This document shows positions 1 to 8,396 of a stretch of DNA of 47,461 bases, one piece after another. How positions within the stretch are numbered: position 1 is the first letter of the stretch; each line of letters begins with the position of its first letter. This stretch comes from Sulfuricaulis sp049587675 (GTDB taxonomy: Bacteria; Pseudomonadota; Gammaproteobacteria; Acidiferrobacterales; Sulfurifustaceae), in assembly GCF_049587675.1 (NCBI RefSeq), contig NZ_JBAVEJ010000220.1:1-47461 (forward strand), in the 5' to 3' direction. The notes under the pieces are model-generated. The model was given only the letters and a program-made list of their open reading frames with translations. It searched no databases and was not told the DNA's origin. Position numbers and translations under genes: made by a program.

Positions 1-192
1 CTGATTGACCCCAGCCGTCAGGCGCGCATTCTGCACCAGGCTGCTCATGCCCGCGGCGCTAACTCCCAGTACACTCGCCACCGCCGAAGTGATGATCAGC
101 TCGTAAAGCGAATAACCAGACTGCTTCAGGCGATACCTGGAGCTTGATAGCAGAAATAATGATCCGGGCAAATAACGATTTACCCCATCCAT
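1..192 (-). CDS. Type IV pilin-like (GspH/FimT-type) protein, N-terminal part
   Basis: The reading frame is open from the ATG at 192 to the window edge (64 codons), so only the N-terminus is present. It has a short basic leader, then the prepilin-type pattern G-Y-S-L-Y-E-L-I at about residues 26-33, with a Glu at +5 after the cleavage Gly. A hydrophobic, Ala/Val-rich helix follows, as in class III signal peptides cleaved by PilD. The N-A-R segment after the helix resembles FimT/GspH minor pseudopilins of type IV pilus or type II secretion systems. No strong ribosome binding site precedes the ATG. The exact family member cannot be told from 64 residues. Confidence 0.6.
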   Translation of the reverse strand, partial: MDGVNRYLPGSLFLLSSSRYRLKQSGYSLYELIITSAVASVLGVSAAGMSSLVQNARLTAGVNQ

Positions 193-336
193 CCTGTTAT
201 TTTTGTTGACGCCGCTATCCCGCGACGTTTTTAATCTTGGGTTTAGCAGCCAGTTATTTTCAAGAGTTAGTTATTATGCCAACTCATATCCAGTCTGCAA
301 GACCTGCAACGTAAGCTTTATATCTAGTTCTTAGGA

Positions 337-1530
337 TTAAGTCGTACCGAGTAATTTATCAATCCGATCAAGCGCTTTTTCAAGCGTATCCATGGAAGTA
401 GCATAGGAAAGGCGCAGGTAACCTTCAGCGCCGAAAGCGGAACCGGGAACCAGCGCCACCTCGCCTTTAATAAGAAGATACTCGGCCATTTCGACATCGT
501 TGCCGACACCGGCGGTCGCAGCAATCGCCTTGCTGAAATCGGGAAATGCATAAAACGTTCCCTGCGAGGGCAGACAACGCACGCCACGAATTTTGTTCAG
601 ACGGCTCACGACGCGATCGTGTCGTTCCTTGAACGCGCGCACCATTGGTGTGATACAGGCTTGATCGCCATTCAAAGCCGCCTCCGCCGCTACTTGCGCG
701 ATCGACGTCGGATTGGAGGTGCTCTGCGACTGGATTTTCTTCATCGCCGCAATCAGCGATTTTGGCCCGGCGGCATAACCGATGCGCCAGCCGGTCATGG
801 CATACACCTTCGAAACCCCGTTTAGGACGATCGTGCGATCCTTGAGGTCGGGACAGACGTTGAGGATATTGCAGAATGGTTCATCCGACCACAGGATATG
901 TTCGTACATGTCGTCCGTGGCGATCAGCACATGCGGATGCTCGCGCAACACTTCGCCTAATGCCGCCAGTTCCGCGCGCGTATAGACCGCTCCCGTCGGG
1001 TTCGATGGGCTGTTGATGACGAGCAGGCGCGTGTTGCGAGTGATGGTGCGATCGAGTTGTTCAGGACGAATCTTGAAGGCCTGATCGATGCCGGCCGAAA
1101 TGATAACCGGACTGGCGTCCGCGAGCAGCACCATGTCGGGGTAGGATACCCAGTACGGTGCCGGGATGATAACCTCGTCACCGTTGTCGAGCAGTGCCTG
1201 CGCCAAGTTGAAAAAGCTCTGCTTGCCGCCGACGGAGACGAGGATTTCCTCCGGCGTGTAGTCAAGTCTGTTGTCGCGTTTGAATTTGGCGATCACCGCC
1301 TGCTTGAGCCCGGGCGTGCCGTCCACCGCGGTATATTTGGTGAAGCCGTCGCGAATGGCGCGGATCGCCGCCTCCTTGACGTGCTCCGGAGTGTCGAAAT
1401 CGGGCTCGCCCGCACCGAGACTGATCACATCTTTGCCTTGGGCTTTGAGTTCCTTGGCCCGGGCATCGACAGCCAGCGTGGGGGAGGGTTTGATGCGGTT
1501 GACGCGACCTGACAGGCGGATGGTGGACAA
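337..1530 (-). CDS. Class I pyridoxal-phosphate aminotransferase (aspartate aminotransferase type)
   Basis: A 397-residue protein of the length usual for fold-type I, subgroup I-gamma aspartate aminotransferases. It transfers an amino group between aspartate (possibly prephenate) and 2-oxoglutarate in the cytoplasm. Visible landmarks are the S-L-G-A-G-E-P-D-F-D substrate loop near residues 37-46, N-S-P-S-N-P-T-G near 173-180, the PLP lysine K241 in S-K-V-Y-A-M-T-G-W-R, and a C-terminal arginine region. It is divergent from uvrB with about 70 bp between starts. Other class I aminotransferases share these motifs, so the preferred substrate is inferred. Confidence 0.9.
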   Translation of the reverse strand: MSTIRLSGRVNRIKPSPTLAVDARAKELKAQGKDVISLGAGEPDFDTPEHVKEAAIRAIRDGFTKYTAVDGTPGLKQAVIAKFKRDNRLDYTPEEILVSVGGKQSFFNLAQALLDNGDEVIIPAPYWVSYPDMVLLADASPVIISAGIDQAFKIRPEQLDRTITRNTRLLVINSPSNPTGAVYTRAELAALGEVLREHPHVLIATDDMYEHILWSDEPFCNILNVCPDLKDRTIVLNGVSKVYAMTGWRIGYAAGPKSLIAAMKKIQSQSTSNPTSIAQVAAEAALNGDQACITPMVRAFKERHDRVVSRLNKIRGVRCLPSQGTFYAFPDFSKAIAATAGVGNDVEMAEYLLIKGEVALVPGSAFGAEGYLRLSYATSMDTLEKALDRIDKLLGTT

Positions 1531-1601
1531 CGGTTCCTCGTGAAATCGGTATCGGAAAAACGCGGTAATATACCCGCAAGTCAGTGGAAAAACGATAGCA
1601 T

Positions 1602-3674
1602 ATGACCCAGAAGCTCGACCTACTCAGCCCTTTTCAGCCCGCGGGAGACCAACCGCAAGCCATCGCCGCGCTCATGGCGGGGCTGGGACACGGCGAGGCC
1701 TGTCAGACTCTGCTGGGCGTGACCGGCTCCGGCAAAACCTTCACGATCGCCAATGTCGTGCAACAGCTGCAGCGGCCGACGCTGGTGCTGGCGCCGAATA
1801 AGACGCTGGCGGCGCAGCTTTACTCTGAATTCCGCGATTTCTTTCCACGCAACGCCGTGGAATATTTCGTGTCTTACTACGACTACTACCAGCCCGAGGC
1901 CTACGTCCCTTCCTCGGATACGTATATAGAGAAGGACGCCTCGATCAACGAGCAGATCCAGCAAATGCGCCTCTCGGCCACCAAGGCGCTGCTCGAGCGC
2001 GAAGACTGCATCATCGTGGCCACGGTCTCGGCCATTTACGGCCTGGGCGACGTGGATGCCTACCACAGCATGATTCTGCATCTGCGCCAAGGCGCCAGCA
2101 TGGACCAGCGCGCCATCCTGCAGCGGCTGACGGAGATGCAATACACACGCAACGATCTGGAACTGCGACGCGGCACGTTCCGCGTGCGTGGGGACGTCAT
2201 CGACATCTTCCCGGCTGAATCCGAACAGCTCGCCGTGCGCGTGGAGCTGTTCGGCGAGGACGTGGAAAATATTTCCGAATTCGATCCCCTGACGGGCGAA
2301 GTCGCCGGGCGCCGGGTGCGGATGACCATTTTTCCCTCGTCGCATTACGTCACGCCGCGCGAGACCATCGTGAAGGCAATCGATGAGATCAAGCAGGAAC
2401 TGCGCGAACGTCTGGAGCAGTTGCGTTCGTTGGACAAACTGGTCGAAGCGCAGCGTCTGGAACAGCGTACGCTTTACGACCTTGAGATGATGCGCGAGGT
2501 GGGTTACTGCGCAGGCATCGAAAACTATTCACGTTATCTTTCCGGGCGCAAAAGCGGCGAGCCGCCGCCGACTCTCATCGATTATCTACCGAAAAATGCG
2601 CTGCTCGTCGTGGACGAAAGCCACGTGACCATTCCGCAGCTCGGGGGCATGTACAAGGGCGACCGCTCACGCAAGGAAACGCTGGTTGAATATGGCTTCC
2701 GCCTGCCCTCGGCGCTCGACAACCGGCCGCTGCGCTTCGATGAGTTCGAGCGGTTGATGCCGCAGACCATTTTTGTGTCCGCGACACCGGGTCCGTACGA
2801 GCGCGAGCGCTGCCACGGCGTTGTCGTGGACCAGATCGTGCGACCGACCGGCCTGGTCGACCCGGAGGTGGAGATCCGTCCCGCGACGGCGCAAGTCGAT
2901 GATCTTTTGTCCGAGATCCGCGTTCGCGTCGCGGACGGCGAGCGCGTGCTGGTGACCACACTAACCAAACGCATGGCCGAAGACCTAACCGAATACCTGC
3001 ACGAGCATGACGTAAAGGTACGCTACCTGCATTCGGACATCGAGACCATCGAGCGCTCGGAGATCATCCGCGATCTGCGCGCCGGCACCTTCGACGTGCT
3101 GGTCGGCATTAATCTGTTGCGCGAAGGGCTGGATATTCCCGAGGTGTCGCTGGTCGCGATCCTCGATGCCGATAAGGAGGGTTTCCTGCGTTCGGCACGC
3201 TCCTTGATCCAGACCATCGGCCGGGCGGCGCGACATATTCACGGCAAGGCCATTCTTTATGCCGACCGGATGACGGATTCGATGCAAGCGGCCATCGGCG
3301 AGACCGAGCGCCGGCGCCTGAAACAGGTCGACTACAACAAAACTCACGGCATCACGCCCAAGGGCATCATCAAGGCGGTCAAGGAAATCATCGATGGCGT
3401 GCCGCCCACGCACCCGCTGTTCGGCACGAAAAACTACGGGACGAAATCCGCCCATGCGGGACGCGAGTTCCTGCACGCCGCCGAGGAAGAGGCCGAATAC
3501 GCGGCCATGGCGCCGGATGCGCTGGCCAAGCTGCTCAACAAACTGGAAAAGCAGATGTACGCCCACGCACGCAATCTCGAGTTCGAGCAGGCGGCGGCGC
3601 TGCGCGACAAGCTTCACACCATCCGTTCACGTCAGTTCGGCGTGGTCGAGGGCAGCGGCCGAAAGCGCGGTTGA
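1602..3674 (+). CDS. uvrB: UvrABC excinuclease subunit B
   Basis: UvrB verifies DNA damage loaded by UvrA and recruits UvrC for dual incision in nucleotide excision repair. The 690-residue product has the standard domain set: Walker A G-V-T-G-S-G-K-T at 39-46, the damage-probing beta-hairpin region rich in Tyr (Y-Y-D-Y-Y-Q-P-E, about 93-100), Walker B D-E-S-H near 340, helicase motifs V-VI (R-E-G-L-D-I-P and Q-T-I-G-R-A-A-R), and a C-terminal UVR motif (about 635-675) that contacts UvrC. The ATG at 1602 gives the normal N-terminus. No LexA box of the CTGT-N8-ACAG type was seen in the short upstream gap. Confidence 0.98.
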   Translation: MTQKLDLLSPFQPAGDQPQAIAALMAGLGHGEACQTLLGVTGSGKTFTIANVVQQLQRPTLVLAPNKTLAAQLYSEFRDFFPRNAVEYFVSYYDYYQPEAYVPSSDTYIEKDASINEQIQQMRLSATKALLEREDCIIVATVSAIYGLGDVDAYHSMILHLRQGASMDQRAILQRLTEMQYTRNDLELRRGTFRVRGDVIDIFPAESEQLAVRVELFGEDVENISEFDPLTGEVAGRRVRMTIFPSSHYVTPRETIVKAIDEIKQELRERLEQLRSLDKLVEAQRLEQRTLYDLEMMREVGYCAGIENYSRYLSGRKSGEPPPTLIDYLPKNALLVVDESHVTIPQLGGMYKGDRSRKETLVEYGFRLPSALDNRPLRFDEFERLMPQTIFVSATPGPYERERCHGVVVDQIVRPTGLVDPEVEIRPATAQVDDLLSEIRVRVADGERVLVTTLTKRMAEDLTEYLHEHDVKVRYLHSDIETIERSEIIRDLRAGTFDVLVGINLLREGLDIPEVSLVAILDADKEGFLRSARSLIQTIGRAARHIHGKAILYADRMTDSMQAAIGETERRRLKQVDYNKTHGITPKGIIKAVKEIIDGVPPTHPLFGTKNYGTKSAHAGREFLHAAEEEAEYAAMAPDALAKLLNKLEKQMYAHARNLEFEQAAALRDKLHTIRSRQFGVVEGSGRKRG

Positions 3675-3796
3675 GGAGGGTGGCCCGGGCCTGCCCTCAA
3701 TTATGATTGGTCGGGCGCAGCGGCATTGGCGCCCTCAATCAGGCATAAAACTTGTGACTCCGCGCCGAATTGTGCTATTTTTCCGCGCCTGTTTGC
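3675..3796 (+). promoter_or_regulatory. Probable sigma-70 promoter for tRNA-Val
   Basis: The gap after uvrB first holds a GC-rich imperfect hairpin (about 3675-3702) without a good T-run. Next comes TTGTGA at 3752-3757, an 18-bp spacer, and an extended -10 (TGC followed by TATTTT, 3773-3781). Transcription would start near 3788, a few bases before the mature tRNA at 3797. The call rests on motif match and position only. Confidence 0.5.
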
Positions 3797-3871
3797 AGGC
3801 GCGTAGCTCAGTGGTAGAGCACCACCTTGACATGGTGGTGGTCGGTGGTTCGATCCCACTCGCGCCTACCA
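3797..3871 (+). tRNA. tRNA-Val (GAC)
   Basis: A complete cloverleaf can be folded. The 7-bp acceptor stem is AGGCGCG/CGCGCCT, the D arm is GCTC...GAGC, the anticodon stem CCACC/GGTGG encloses loop TTGACAT (anticodon GAC), and the T arm contains GGTTCGATCCC. CCA is encoded at 3869-3871. GAC decodes the valine codon GUC and, by wobble, GUU. Confidence 0.95.
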
Positions 3872-3973
3872 GATTCAATCCCCGGCAACGCCGGAGGATA
3901 AGACTACCGTACTGCTGAAACCCGATTATGCGGCCGTTCGTAGAGGTCGCCACTGACGAAAGGGTCGCGCATC

Positions 3974-5917
3974 ATGCCAGTCATCACGCTGCCGGACGGC
4001 AGCCGCCGGGAATACCCCCAGCCGGTATCAGTCGCCGACATTGCCGCGAGCATCGGGCCGGGCTTGGCACGCGCCGCGCTTGCCGGTCGCGTCAACGGCA
4101 AGCTCGTGGATATCTCGTTCCGCGTCGAACAGGACGCCGAAGTCGCCATCATCACCGACAAAAGCCCTGAGGGGATCGAAATCATCCGCCACTCGACGGC
4201 GCATCTGCTGGCGCAGGCCGTCAAGGAGTTGTTCCCGGAAGCCCAGGTCACGATCGGTCCGGTCATCGAGAACGGCTTTTATTACGATTTCGCATTCAAA
4301 CGTGGATTCACGGAAGAGGATCTGGCGAAAATCGAGCAGCGCATGCACGAGATCGCGAAGCGCGATTACCCCGTCAGCCGCACCGTCATGCCGCGTGACG
4401 AAGCCATCGGGTTTTTCCGGGACATGGGCGAGGAGTACAAGGCGAAGATCATTGAGGACATTCCCGCCGGCGAGCAGATCTCGCTGTATCGCCAGGGCGA
4501 ATTCATCGACCTGTGCCGTGGCCCGCACGTGCCCTCGACCGGCAAGCTGAAGGCATTCAAGCTCATGAAGGTGGCCGGCGCCTACTGGCGCGGCGACTCG
4601 CGCAACGAAATGCTGGCACGCATTTACGGTACGGCGTGGACGAGCAAGGAGGCGCTGGATGCCTATCTGCACCAGATTGTGGAGGCCGAGAAACGCGACC
4701 ATCGCAAGATCGGCCGCAGCCTCAACCTGTTTCACATGCAGGAAGAGGCGCCGGGCATGGTGTTCTGGCACGAGCGCGGCTGGCGGCTCTATCAGACCAT
4801 CGTTCAGTACATGGGCGAGTTGTGGCGCGAGCACGGCTACCGCGAGATCCGCACGCCGCAACTCGTGGACCGTTCATTGTGGGAGAAATCCGGCCACTGG
4901 GAGAAATTCCACAGCGATATGTTCATCACCGAATCGGAAAAACGGCTCTATGCCGTCAAGCCGATGAACTGCCCCTGTCATATCCAGATATACAACCAGG
5001 GGCTCAAGAGTTACCGCGATCTGCCGCTGCGGCTGGCGGAGTTCGGCTCGTGCCACCGCAACGAGCAATCGGGCGCGTTGCACGGGCTGCTGCGCCTGCG
5101 TAATTTCGTGCAGGACGACGCGCATATTTTCTGCACCGAGAATCAGATCCAGCCCGAGGTCTCGGCCTTTATCGACCTGCTGCACCGGGTCTATGCCGAC
5201 TTTGGCTTCAAGGACATCATCTACAAGCTATCCACCCGCCCGGCGAACCGCATCGGCTCTGATGAGAGCTGGGACAAGGCCGAACATGCCCTGGAGCAGG
5301 CGCTGAACACCAAGGGCCTCAAATGGGACTTGCAGCCGGGGGAAGGGGCGTTTTACGGCCCCAAGATCGAGTTCTCGCTCAAGGACAGTCTGGGGCGCAT
5401 CTGGCAGTGCGGCACTATCCAAGTGGACTTCTCCATGCCCGGCCGGTTGGGAGCGACCTATATCGCCGAGGACGGTAGCAAGCAGGTGCCGGTCATGCTG
5501 CACCGGGCCATCCTGGGCTCATTGGAGCGGTTTATCGGCATCCTGATCGAGGAACACGCCGGAGCGCTGCCGACCTGGCTGGCCCCGGTCCAAGCCGTCA
5601 TCCTGACCATTACCGACGAGCAACAGGAAGCTGCCCTCCGACTCGAAAAAACCCTGCGCCGACTCGGTTGGCGGGTCGAATCCGACTTGAGAAACGAGAA
5701 AATAGGCTTTAAAATTCGCGAACATACCCTGCAGCGCATCCCCTATATGCTGGTAATCGGCAAGAAGGAAGCACTGGAAGGTACCCTAGCCGTGCGCACG
5801 CGTAAGGGTGAGGATCTCGGCGGGATGACGTCGGAAGCGTTCCACGTCATGCTCACCCGGGAAACCGCGAGCCGCGGCATTACTATTTTGGAGGATCAGA
5901 AACATCGCGACGGATAA
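3974..5917 (+). CDS. thrS: Threonyl-tRNA synthetase
   Basis: Charges tRNA-Thr with threonine. The 647 residues match the usual length. An N-terminal TGS domain (1-61) is followed by the editing domain, with H-S-T-A-H near 73-77 and C-R-G-P-H near 180. The class II catalytic core carries the zinc ligands Cys (M-N-C-P-C-H), His (C-H-R-N-E) and His (L-H-R-A-I), and an anticodon-binding domain covers roughly the last 110 residues. It is first in the thrS-infC-rpmI-rplT-pheST-ihfA order typical of gammaproteobacteria. Its 3' end overlaps the inferred infC start. Confidence 0.98.
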   Translation: MPVITLPDGSRREYPQPVSVADIAASIGPGLARAALAGRVNGKLVDISFRVEQDAEVAIITDKSPEGIEIIRHSTAHLLAQAVKELFPEAQVTIGPVIENGFYYDFAFKRGFTEEDLAKIEQRMHEIAKRDYPVSRTVMPRDEAIGFFRDMGEEYKAKIIEDIPAGEQISLYRQGEFIDLCRGPHVPSTGKLKAFKLMKVAGAYWRGDSRNEMLARIYGTAWTSKEALDAYLHQIVEAEKRDHRKIGRSLNLFHMQEEAPGMVFWHERGWRLYQTIVQYMGELWREHGYREIRTPQLVDRSLWEKSGHWEKFHSDMFITESEKRLYAVKPMNCPCHIQIYNQGLKSYRDLPLRLAEFGSCHRNEQSGALHGLLRLRNFVQDDAHIFCTENQIQPEVSAFIDLLHRVYADFGFKDIIYKLSTRPANRIGSDESWDKAEHALEQALNTKGLKWDLQPGEGAFYGPKIEFSLKDSLGRIWQCGTIQVDFSMPGRLGATYIAEDGSKQVPVMLHRAILGSLERFIGILIEEHAGALPTWLAPVQAVILTITDEQQEAALRLEKTLRRLGWRVESDLRNEKIGFKIREHTLQRIPYMLVIGKKEALEGTLAVRTRKGEDLGGMTSEAFHVMLTRETASRGITILEDQKHRDG

Positions 5918-6512
5918 AGAGGTTCGTGTCAACGGGCGCATCAACGCCCCGAAAGTCAGGTTGATCGGCAGTGATGGCCAGCAGGTTGGCATAGTTCCCA
6001 TAAGCGATGCGCTGCGCCGGGCGGAGGAAGCTGGCCTCGATCTCGTAGAGATTTCACCGAATGCCGCGCCGCCGGTTTGCCGGGTCATGGATTTCGGCAA
6101 ATACCAGTACGAGGAAAGCAAGCGCAAACACGCGGCGAAGCGCAAGCAAAAGCAGATTCAGATCAAGGAAGTCAAATTCCGCCCCGGCACGGATATCGGG
6201 GATTATCAGACCAAGCTGCGCAACCTGGTCCGCTTCCTGGAAGAGGGCAACAAGGCCAAGATCACGCTGCGCTTCCGCGGACGCGAACTGGCGCATCAGG
6301 AACTCGGCATTGAAATGCTGAAGCGACTGGAGAGCGATCTCAAGGATTACGGCGTGGTGGAACAACATCCGCGCATGGAAGGCAAGCAGATGGTGATGGT
6401 GTTCAATCCCAAGCCGGGCGCGGGCAAGGTCGTCAAGAGCGAGAAGCCAGCTCCGAAGACGGAGCCCAAGACGGAACCGAAGGCTGAACCCAAAATCAAG
6501 ACGGCGACCTAG
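5904..6512 (+). CDS. infC: Translation initiation factor IF-3 (probable AUC start)
   Basis: IF-3 binds the 30S subunit, blocks 50S joining and discriminates against non-canonical start codons. The frame reads V-R-V-N-G-R-I-N-A-P-K-V-R-L-I-G, the conserved IF3 N-terminus. This segment lies upstream of the first conventional candidate, TTG at 5961, which would delete it. No ATG, GTG or TTG precedes it in frame. ATC at 5904 sits 9 nt after GGAGG (5890-5894) inside the end of thrS, giving 202 residues and a 14-nt overlap. infC is known for rare starts (AUU in E. coli), so AUC is the best reading. The C-terminus ends in a Lys/Pro/Glu tail not needed for the fold. Confidence 0.93.
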   Translation: MATDKEVRVNGRINAPKVRLIGSDGQQVGIVPISDALRRAEEAGLDLVEISPNAAPPVCRVMDFGKYQYEESKRKHAAKRKQKQIQIKEVKFRPGTDIGDYQTKLRNLVRFLEEGNKAKITLRFRGRELAHQELGIEMLKRLESDLKDYGVVEQHPRMEGKQMVMVFNPKPGAGKVVKSEKPAPKTEPKTEPKAEPKIKTAT

Positions 6513-6590
6513 CCGCCGGAAAATTTTTTTATAACCGCGACCGAACGGGCCACGCATGTGCCTGCAGGCGCTTACTCAAGGAGTACAAAC

Positions 6591-6788
6591 ATGCCCAAGT
6601 TGAAAACCAACCGCGCCGCCGCCAAGCGCTTCAAGAAGACGGCGAAAGGCGGCTTCAAACGCTCGCATTCGCATCTGCGGCACATCCTCACCAAAAAGAG
6701 CTCCAAGCGCAAACGTCACCTGCGTGGCACGACCACGGTGTTCAGCACCGATGTCGCCGGCCTGCGTCGCTTGCTGCCGTACAGCTGA
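6591..6788 (+). CDS. rpmI: 50S ribosomal protein L35
   Basis: A 65-residue, highly basic protein beginning M-P-K-L-K-T-N-R, the canonical L35 start, and ending in the usual leucine-rich tail. The ATG at 6591 has a good AAGGAG ribosome site about 8 nt upstream. An in-frame ATG at 6558 would add 11 residues foreign to the family and is not used. It lies between infC and rplT as in most bacteria. In E. coli, L20 represses translation of this gene; the leader here was not modelled. Confidence 0.96.
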   Translation: MPKLKTNRAAAKRFKKTAKGGFKRSHSHLRHILTKKSSKRKRHLRGTTTVFSTDVAGLRRLLPYS

Positions 6789-6800
6789 GGAGAATAGAAC

Positions 6801-7160
6801 ATGCCAAGAGTCAAACGTGGAGTCACGGCCGGCGCGCGCCACAAGAAGGTGCTGGCGCAGGCCAAGGGTTATTACAACGCACGCCGCAAGGTGTATCGCG
6901 TCGCCAAGCAGGCGGTGGCCAAGTCCGGCCAGTACGCCTATCGCGACCGGCGCGTCCGCAAGCGCGAATTCCGCGCCCTGTGGATCGCGCGCATCAATGC
7001 CGCGGCTCGCGAGTGCGGTCTCTCCTATAGCCGATTTATGAACGGATTGAAAAAGGCCACCATCGATATCGACCGCAAGGTGCTGTCCGATATCGCGGTG
7101 CACGATAAAAAGTCCTTTTCCGTTCTGGCTGACAAGGCCAAGGCTGCTCTGGCCTCTTGA
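6801..7160 (+). CDS. rplT: 50S ribosomal protein L20
   Basis: A 119-residue basic protein with the classic P-R-V-K-R-G-V start and the R-R-K-V-Y-R region of L20, which is needed early in 50S assembly. It starts 12 bp after the rpmI stop behind a GAGGAGAA ribosome site. Two hairpins follow before pheS, including a probable intrinsic terminator. Length and order match the family. Confidence 0.97.
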   Translation: MPRVKRGVTAGARHKKVLAQAKGYYNARRKVYRVAKQAVAKSGQYAYRDRRVRKREFRALWIARINAAARECGLSYSRFMNGLKKATIDIDRKVLSDIAVHDKKSFSVLADKAKAALAS

Positions 7161-7168
7161 GGTCGCGA

Positions 7169-7237
7169 TGACGGCGCGAGCCGTCACATGAAGCGATTGT
7201 CACCGAAAGGGAAAGGTCAACCGACCTTTCCCTTTTT
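7169..7237 (+). terminator. Hairpin plus probable intrinsic terminator between rplT and pheS
   Basis: A perfect 7-bp stem with a GCGA (GNRA-type) loop lies at 7169-7186. It is followed by a 13-bp perfect stem (7206-7218 with 7223-7235, loop AACC) running into TTTTTATT, which has the form of a rho-independent terminator or attenuator. E. coli has a Phe-codon leader peptide (pheM) and attenuator at this point. The only short frame here (MTARAVT, from 7168) has no Phe codon, so Phe-dependent attenuation is not supported. Confidence 0.75.
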
Positions 7238-7261
7238 ATTTGTACGCGAGCAAACTGAACT

Positions 7262-8302
7262 GTGAATGACACGACGCACGCTGTTGAGCAACATCTGAAG
7301 ACGTTGATGGCGGAGGCAGACACGGCGGTCTCCGCCGCAGGCGATGCCGCTGCTGTCGAAGATCTTCGCGTCAAATATCTGGGCAAGAAGGGCCTGCTGA
7401 CCGAGCAGCTGAAGAGTCTCGGCGGACTGCCGCCGGACGAGCGGCCGCGCGTCGGCGCGCTCGTCAACCGTGCCAAGGAAGCGCTGCAGGAGAAACTCGG
7501 CGCGCGCAAACAGCAGCTTGAATCCGCCGCCCGTGACCAGCAGCTGGCGCGTGAAATACTGGATGTGACGCTCCCGGGACGCGGCGTTCGTCAAGGCGGC
7601 CCGCATCCGATTACGCGCGTGCTGGAACGGCTCGAAACCTTGTTCTTGCGGATGGGATTCGATGTCGCCGACGGCCCTGAAGTTGAGGATGATTACCACA
7701 ACTTCGGAGCGCTCAACATTCCTCCAAGTCACCCATCGCGGGCGATGCACGACACGTTTTATTTCGACGCGCACCGGCTGCTGCGCACGCACACTTCGCC
7801 CGTGCAGGTGCGCTACATGGAAAACCACCAGCCGCCGCTGCGCATTATTGCGCCCGGGCGCGTCTATCGCTGCGATTCAGATGTGACTCATACTCCCATG
7901 TTTCACCAGATCGAGGGGCTCATGGTGGACGAGGCGGTGAGTTTTGCCGATCTCAAGGGCGTGCTCAGCGATTTTCTCGTTCAATTCTTCGAGAAACCGC
8001 TCAAGGTACGGTTTCGCCCATCGTATTTTCCGTTTACGGAACCGTCCGCGGAAGTGGATATCAGCTGCGTCATCTGTGGCGCCAAGGGTTGCCGCGTCTG
8101 CAAGAACACCGGTTGGCTCGAAGTGCTGGGATGCGGCATGGTGCACCCCGAGGTGTTCCGCCAAGTGGGCATCGACAGCGAGCGCTGGAGCGGTTTCGCC
8201 TTCGGGCTGGGCGTGGAGCGTCTCGCCATGCTGCGTTACGGCGTGAACGATCTGCGGTTGTTCTACGAAAACGATTTACGGTTCTTGCAGCAGTTTAGAT
8301 AG
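7262..8302 (+). CDS. pheS: Phenylalanyl-tRNA synthetase alpha subunit
   Basis: The alpha subunit supplies the class II catalytic site of the alpha2-beta2 enzyme that charges tRNA-Phe. The 346 residues show an N-terminal coiled-coil tRNA arm (about 1-100), then class II motifs: H-P-S-R-A-M-H-D-T-F near 158-167, G-R-V-Y-R-C-D near 199-205, H-Q-I-E-G near 214-218, and the C-terminal G-L-G-V-E-R motif 3. The GTG at 7262 gives the proper N-terminus, but no convincing Shine-Dalgarno precedes it. A 94-bp gap with an inverted repeat separates it from pheT. Confidence 0.97.
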   Translation: MNDTTHAVEQHLKTLMAEADTAVSAAGDAAAVEDLRVKYLGKKGLLTEQLKSLGGLPPDERPRVGALVNRAKEALQEKLGARKQQLESAARDQQLAREILDVTLPGRGVRQGGPHPITRVLERLETLFLRMGFDVADGPEVEDDYHNFGALNIPPSHPSRAMHDTFYFDAHRLLRTHTSPVQVRYMENHQPPLRIIAPGRVYRCDSDVTHTPMFHQIEGLMVDEAVSFADLKGVLSDFLVQFFEKPLKVRFRPSYFPFTEPSAEVDISCVICGAKGCRVCKNTGWLEVLGCGMVHPEVFRQVGIDSERWSGFAFGLGVERLAMLRYGVNDLRLFYENDLRFLQQFR

Positions 8303-8309
8303 GAATAAA

Positions 8310-8384
8310 ACCGCCAAGGCGCCGGCGACGCCAGGTTTACGAGTGAAAATAATTTTTATCTGGCATTCTTGGCGTCTTGACGGT
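8310..8384. repeat. Imperfect inverted repeat between pheS and pheT
   Basis: Two 25-nt arms (8310-8334 and 8360-8384) are inverted copies matching at 18 of 25 positions, and several mismatches would be G-U in RNA. The motif CCGCCAAGGCGCC / CTTGGCGTCTTGACGG belongs to the common CGCCAAG-type intergenic repeats of proteobacteria. It lies inside an operon, so it may act as a processing or stability hairpin. No T-run follows. Confidence 0.6.
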
Positions 8385-8396
8385 GAAAAATAATTT

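Noticed and set aside
1531..1601. LexA (SOS) box before uvrB
   Set aside because: No CTGT-N8-ACAG-like palindrome found in the gap.
3735..3953. 72-codon minus-strand frame across tRNA-Val
   Set aside because: It overlaps the whole tRNA; the recurring G-x-E-P-P-T-T-T peptide is a typical antisense-tRNA artefact.
7161..7261. pheM-like attenuator leader peptide
   Set aside because: The only short frame encodes no Phe residues.
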